Assembly (NCBI GenBank): GCA_010032125.1
Contig: RHAU01000016.1
Location: forward strand, 1-8,765
DNA length: 8,765 nucleotides
Reading direction: 5' to 3'
Source of the DNA: Actinomycetota bacterium
GTDB lineage: Bacteria; Actinomycetota; Actinomycetes; Nanopelagicales; Nanopelagicaceae
A program made the translations under genes and the position numbers. This document shows, piece after piece, positions 6,974-8,765 of the stretch (position 1 is its first letter; each line of letters begins with the position of its first letter). The notes under the pieces are model-generated. The model ran no database searches. It had not been told where the DNA came from and saw nothing but the letters and a program-made list of their open reading frames with translations.

Positions 6974-8092
6974 TCAACTCCGATAGTAGTTAGGGGCATC
7001 GGCAATATCGACCACATCATGAGGATGGCTCTCTTTCAGCCCTGCAGCGGTGATTTGAATAAGTCTTCCTCGGCGCTGCAAATTGGCAATATTTTCCGCG
7101 CCTGCATAACCCATTCCGGAACGGAGCCCACCAACAAGTTGGTGCACCACGGTAGCCGCTGGTCCGCGATATAGAACTTTTCCTTCAATACCTTCTGGAA
7201 CCAGCTTATCTTCGGCCAAAACATCATCTTGCATATAGCGATCTTTGGAAAATGATTTTGTCTCACCGCGAGATTGCATTGCGCCAAGCGATCCCATGCC
7301 TCGATAACTCTTGAACTTTGTTCCATTAATTTCAAATATTTCACCGGGTGATTCTTCACAACCGGCCAAGAGCGAACCAATCATGACAGTGTCTGCTCCT
7401 GCAACGATTGCTTTCGCAATATCTCCAGAAAATTGCAGACCTCCATCGGCGATAAGAGGAATATCGGCTTTCTTACATGCTTTCGCTGCTTCCATAATTG
7501 CAGTGACTTGAGGAACTCCGACTCCGGCAACAACTCTCGTTGTGCAAATCGATCCTGGACCCACACCAACTTTTACAGCGTCTGCACCGGCATTGATCAG
7601 CGCTTGTGCGCCTGCACGTGTTGCCACATTTCCGCCAATGACTTGTTGTTTCGGATACTTCTCTTTTATCCGCTCGATTGCATCAAGAACCGCTCGATGA
7701 TGCCCGTGCGCTGTATCAACAACGACAACATCAACGTCGACATCAATCAATGCTTCAGCTCGCGCAAATCCATCATCACCAACTCCCACGGCAGCGCCAA
7801 CCCGGAGGTTGGCACCTTTCACTAATTTCACATGGGTGACTTGTTCTTCGATCGGCAAGTTTCGATGGACGATACCGATACCGCCGGACTTTGCCATCGC
7901 GATTGCCATTGCAGATTCCGTGACGGTATCCATCGCAGAAGAAATCAAAGGAATATCAAGGGTGATGGAGCGGGTGAGGTGGGTCTTGGTATCTACTTCC
8001 GAAGGAACTACTTCTGATGCATCTGGAAGGAGGAGGACATCGTCATACGTGAGCCCGAGCATTGCGACTTTCTCATTGAAACCCTCGCTCAT
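6974..8092 (-). CDS. guaB: Inosine-5'-monophosphate dehydrogenase lacking the CBS (Bateman) module
   Basis: Oxidises IMP to XMP with NAD+, the committed step to GMP. The barrel is complete: LTYDDVLLLP (14-23), SSAMDTVTE (51-59), Asp126 in VVDTAHGH, IGGNVAT (152-158), the cation/substrate loop GPGSICTT with nucleophile Cys183, ADGG (215-218), SYRGMGSLGAM (262-272), the flap with Arg285-Tyr286, and EGIEGKV (300-306). The flap and EGIEGKV argue for IMPDH and against GMP reductase. At 372 residues it is about 120 shorter than a standard IMPDH of about 490-500. The missing part is exactly the tandem CBS module: HVKLVK (87-92) runs through three residues (GAN) into LRVGAAVG (96-103). The start ATG at 8092 has AAGG upstream, which also forms part of a -10-like TAAGGT. 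It is the first gene of the gua cluster, 25 bp after the B12-binding protein gene. Confidence 0.96.
   Translation of the reverse strand: MSEGFNEKVAMLGLTYDDVLLLPDASEVVPSEVDTKTHLTRSITLDIPLISSAMDTVTESAMAIAMAKSGGIGIVHRNLPIEEQVTHVKLVKGANLRVGAAVGVGDDGFARAEALIDVDVDVVVVDTAHGHHRAVLDAIERIKEKYPKQQVIGGNVATRAGAQALINAGADAVKVGVGPGSICTTRVVAGVGVPQVTAIMEAAKACKKADIPLIADGGLQFSGDIAKAIVAGADTVMIGSLLAGCEESPGEIFEINGTKFKSYRGMGSLGAMQSRGETKSFSKDRYMQDDVLAEDKLVPEGIEGKVLYRGPAATVVHQLVGGLRSGMGYAGAENIANLQRRGRLIQITAAGLKESHPHDVVDIADAPNYYRS
6978..6982 (-). promoter_or_regulatory. Ribosome binding site of guaB3 (decides the start)
   Basis: CGGAG on the minus strand sits 6 nt before the ATG at 6971, in the last codons of guaB. 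The alternative TTG at 6977 would touch this site directly, so the ATG is preferred. Confidence 0.7.
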
Positions 8093-8098
8093 AGCGAC

Positions 8099-8128
8099 AC
8101 CTTAACGGTTGCCCCTTTTATGCTCCAA
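8099..8128 (-). promoter_or_regulatory. Candidate guaB promoter (leaderless) overlapping a weak ribosome binding site
   Basis: Minus-strand TTGGAG (8128-8123) lies 18 nt before TAAGGT (8104-8099), which ends 6 nt before the guaB ATG. The -35 lies in the last codons of the upstream gene. The same bases contain AAGG, which could act as a Shine-Dalgarno site on a longer transcript, so the two readings are not exclusive. Assigned on consensus and spacing only. Confidence 0.45.
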
Positions 8129-8765
8129 CTGCCCGCATGATTTCTTCGCATGCATCAACTAGATCATCGACAAGAACTGCTGGCTTAGCCAAGGAATCTC
8201 CCCAACCAGGTCCGCCCAATACGATTCGTGGCGCAGGTCGGATACTTGGGATTTCAGAAAGTATTTCTACATTTCCATTTTTAGAAAGTTGCGCCCATAA
8301 GAAGATTGCGGGAGGTGCCGAGCGTTTTACAACGGCAGATATCGCTTCAATCGGTGTTCGTGCGCCGAGAAATTGTGTAGCAACTTTCCGCTCTGCGAGT
8401 GCAGCTGCGAGTGCATATAAAGCTAATGAATGCATCTCCTCACCAACGCATGCAAGCAAAACTGGTCTGGAATTAATGGGATCCACTACCGGAGAATTTC
8501 CTTCTTGCAATAAGCGCTTAATGATTTCGCTGACTAAGTGCTCAGTTTCGATTCCGGTGCCTTGATCAGCCCATTCGTCGCCAAGCATGATAAGAAGAGG
8601 AACCATTACTTCATTCCAGGTGTTTGCTACGCCGCGGTCGCTCATTTCCGAGCGCATAAGTTCTTCAACAAAATTGCGATCATATGCGCGGGCCGCTCGC
8701 ATCAGGGTTTCGACTAGTTCTTCGCGAACCGTTACATCTCGAGTTATTGCATTGGTGAGGTTCTC
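8118..8765 (-). CDS. C-terminal part of a CarH/LitR-like adenosylcobalamin-binding (MerR-type?) regulator
   Basis: The frame is open to the right edge, so this is a partial gene; 215 residues are visible. The first part is a helical bundle ending in the cap motif of AdoCbl-dependent photoreceptor regulators: Trp65, nine residues, then Glu75-His76 (W-x9-EH). A Rossmann-type B12-binding domain follows (about 100-215), with Glu110-x-His112 in VGEEMHSLA, where His112 would be the lower cobalt ligand, and GG in VLGGPGWG. The third position after His112 is Ala rather than the usual Gly. The residue after the cap Trp is Ala66, where Thermus CarH has the His that ligates cobalt in the light state. 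An N-terminal MerR-type DNA-binding domain would be expected off the edge but is not seen, so a plain corrinoid-binding protein remains possible. An ATG at 8702 is internal and not the likely start. The stop lies 25 bp before guaB on the same strand. Confidence 0.8.
   Translation of the reverse strand, partial: ENLTNAITRDVTVREELVETLMRAARAYDRNFVEELMRSEMSDRGVANTWNEVMVPLLIMLGDEWADQGTGIETEHLVSEIIKRLLQEGNSPVVDPINSRPVLLACVGEEMHSLALYALAAALAERKVATQFLGARTPIEAISAVVKRSAPPAIFLWAQLSKNGNVEILSEIPSIRPAPRIVLGGPGWGDSLAKPAVLVDDLVDACEEIMRAVGA

Noticed and set aside
6972..6977. TTG at 6977 as guaB3 start, giving a 4-bp overlap with guaB
   Set aside because: The ATG two codons later has GGAG at proper distance and gives the family-typical MVDIE start; the TTG would sit directly against the ribosome site.
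7433..7825. Plus-strand open frame of 130 codons opposite guaB, rich in Cys and His
   Set aside because: It lies wholly antisense to well-conserved guaB; its composition is what the complement of guaB codons gives, and no start signal or family motif is seen.
6974..8092. The CBS-less guaB product being GMP reductase instead of IMPDH
   Set aside because: It has the IMPDH flap with Arg-Tyr (DRYMQ) and EGIEGKV, lacks the GMP reductase signature in that region, and leads a guaB-guaB3-guaA cluster.
8700..8702. ATG at 8702 as the start of the B12-binding protein
   Set aside because: The frame stays open to the window edge with plausible helical sequence (ending LVETLMRAARAYDRN), so the ATG is probably internal to a longer gene.
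1..8765. CRISPR arrays, insertion sequences, tRNA or riboswitch structures
   Set aside because: No repeated spacers, terminal repeats or transposase motifs were seen, and there is no non-coding stretch longer than 25 bases to hold an RNA element.

Overview
The window looks like a housekeeping stretch of a small, streamlined actinobacterial chromosome of moderate GC (somewhere in the mid-40s percent by eye, not counted). The proteins point there: a guaB - guaB3 - guaA cluster (guaB3 is typical of Actinobacteria), an actinobacterial-type PcrA/UvrD1 helicase next to sucC, and a PIG-L deacetylase of actinobacterial style. The low GC and very tight packing fit freshwater acI-type lineages (Nanopelagicales), but that placement is an inference, not something the sequence proves. 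Only about 57 bases lie outside genes, and there is no gap longer than 25 bases. I see no RNA gene, mobile element, CRISPR array or obvious hairpin terminator.

Layout, left to right. Positions 1-676 (minus) hold the N-terminal 225 residues of SucC, the succinyl-CoA ligase beta subunit, cut by the window edge. Positions 680-2908 (minus) hold a complete PcrA/UvrD helicase. A 23-bp divergent gap follows, then a PIG-L deacetylase on the plus strand (2932-3654). Its stop codon overlaps the stop of the convergent gene, an exported cyclophilin-type prolyl isomerase (3651-4301, minus). Next, reading right to left on the minus strand, comes the guanine nucleotide cluster: guaB (IMP dehydrogenase, 6974-8092), guaB3 (an IMPDH-like paralogue, 5859-6971) and guaA (GMP synthetase, 4306-5862). 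These genes are joined by a 2-bp gap and a 4-bp overlap, and the isomerase follows guaA after 4 bp. The right edge (8118-8765, minus) is the C-terminal part of a protein with a CarH/LitR-like adenosylcobalamin-binding module, probably a transcription regulator.

How the genes fit together: GuaB oxidises IMP to XMP and GuaA aminates XMP to GMP, so the core cluster is the two-step GMP branch of purine synthesis. GuaB3 rides along without an assigned reaction. The other genes serve the TCA cycle (sucC), DNA repair (pcrA), extracytoplasmic protein folding (isomerase) and an unassigned N-deacetylation (PIG-L).

The points most worth a second look: (a) the IMP dehydrogenase lacks the whole regulatory CBS (Bateman) module; (b) GuaB3 has His in place of the catalytic Cys; (c) a B12-photoreceptor-like protein sits directly upstream of the gua cluster, with Ala at the position of the CarH light-state His; (d) four genes that could start transcripts (sucC, pcrA, the PIG-L gene, guaB) have a TANNNT -10 hexamer 6-7 bases before the start codon, the arrangement of leaderless actinobacterial mRNAs, and the divergent pcrA/PIG-L pair has overlapping -10 elements. 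I found no wholly new multi-gene system here.
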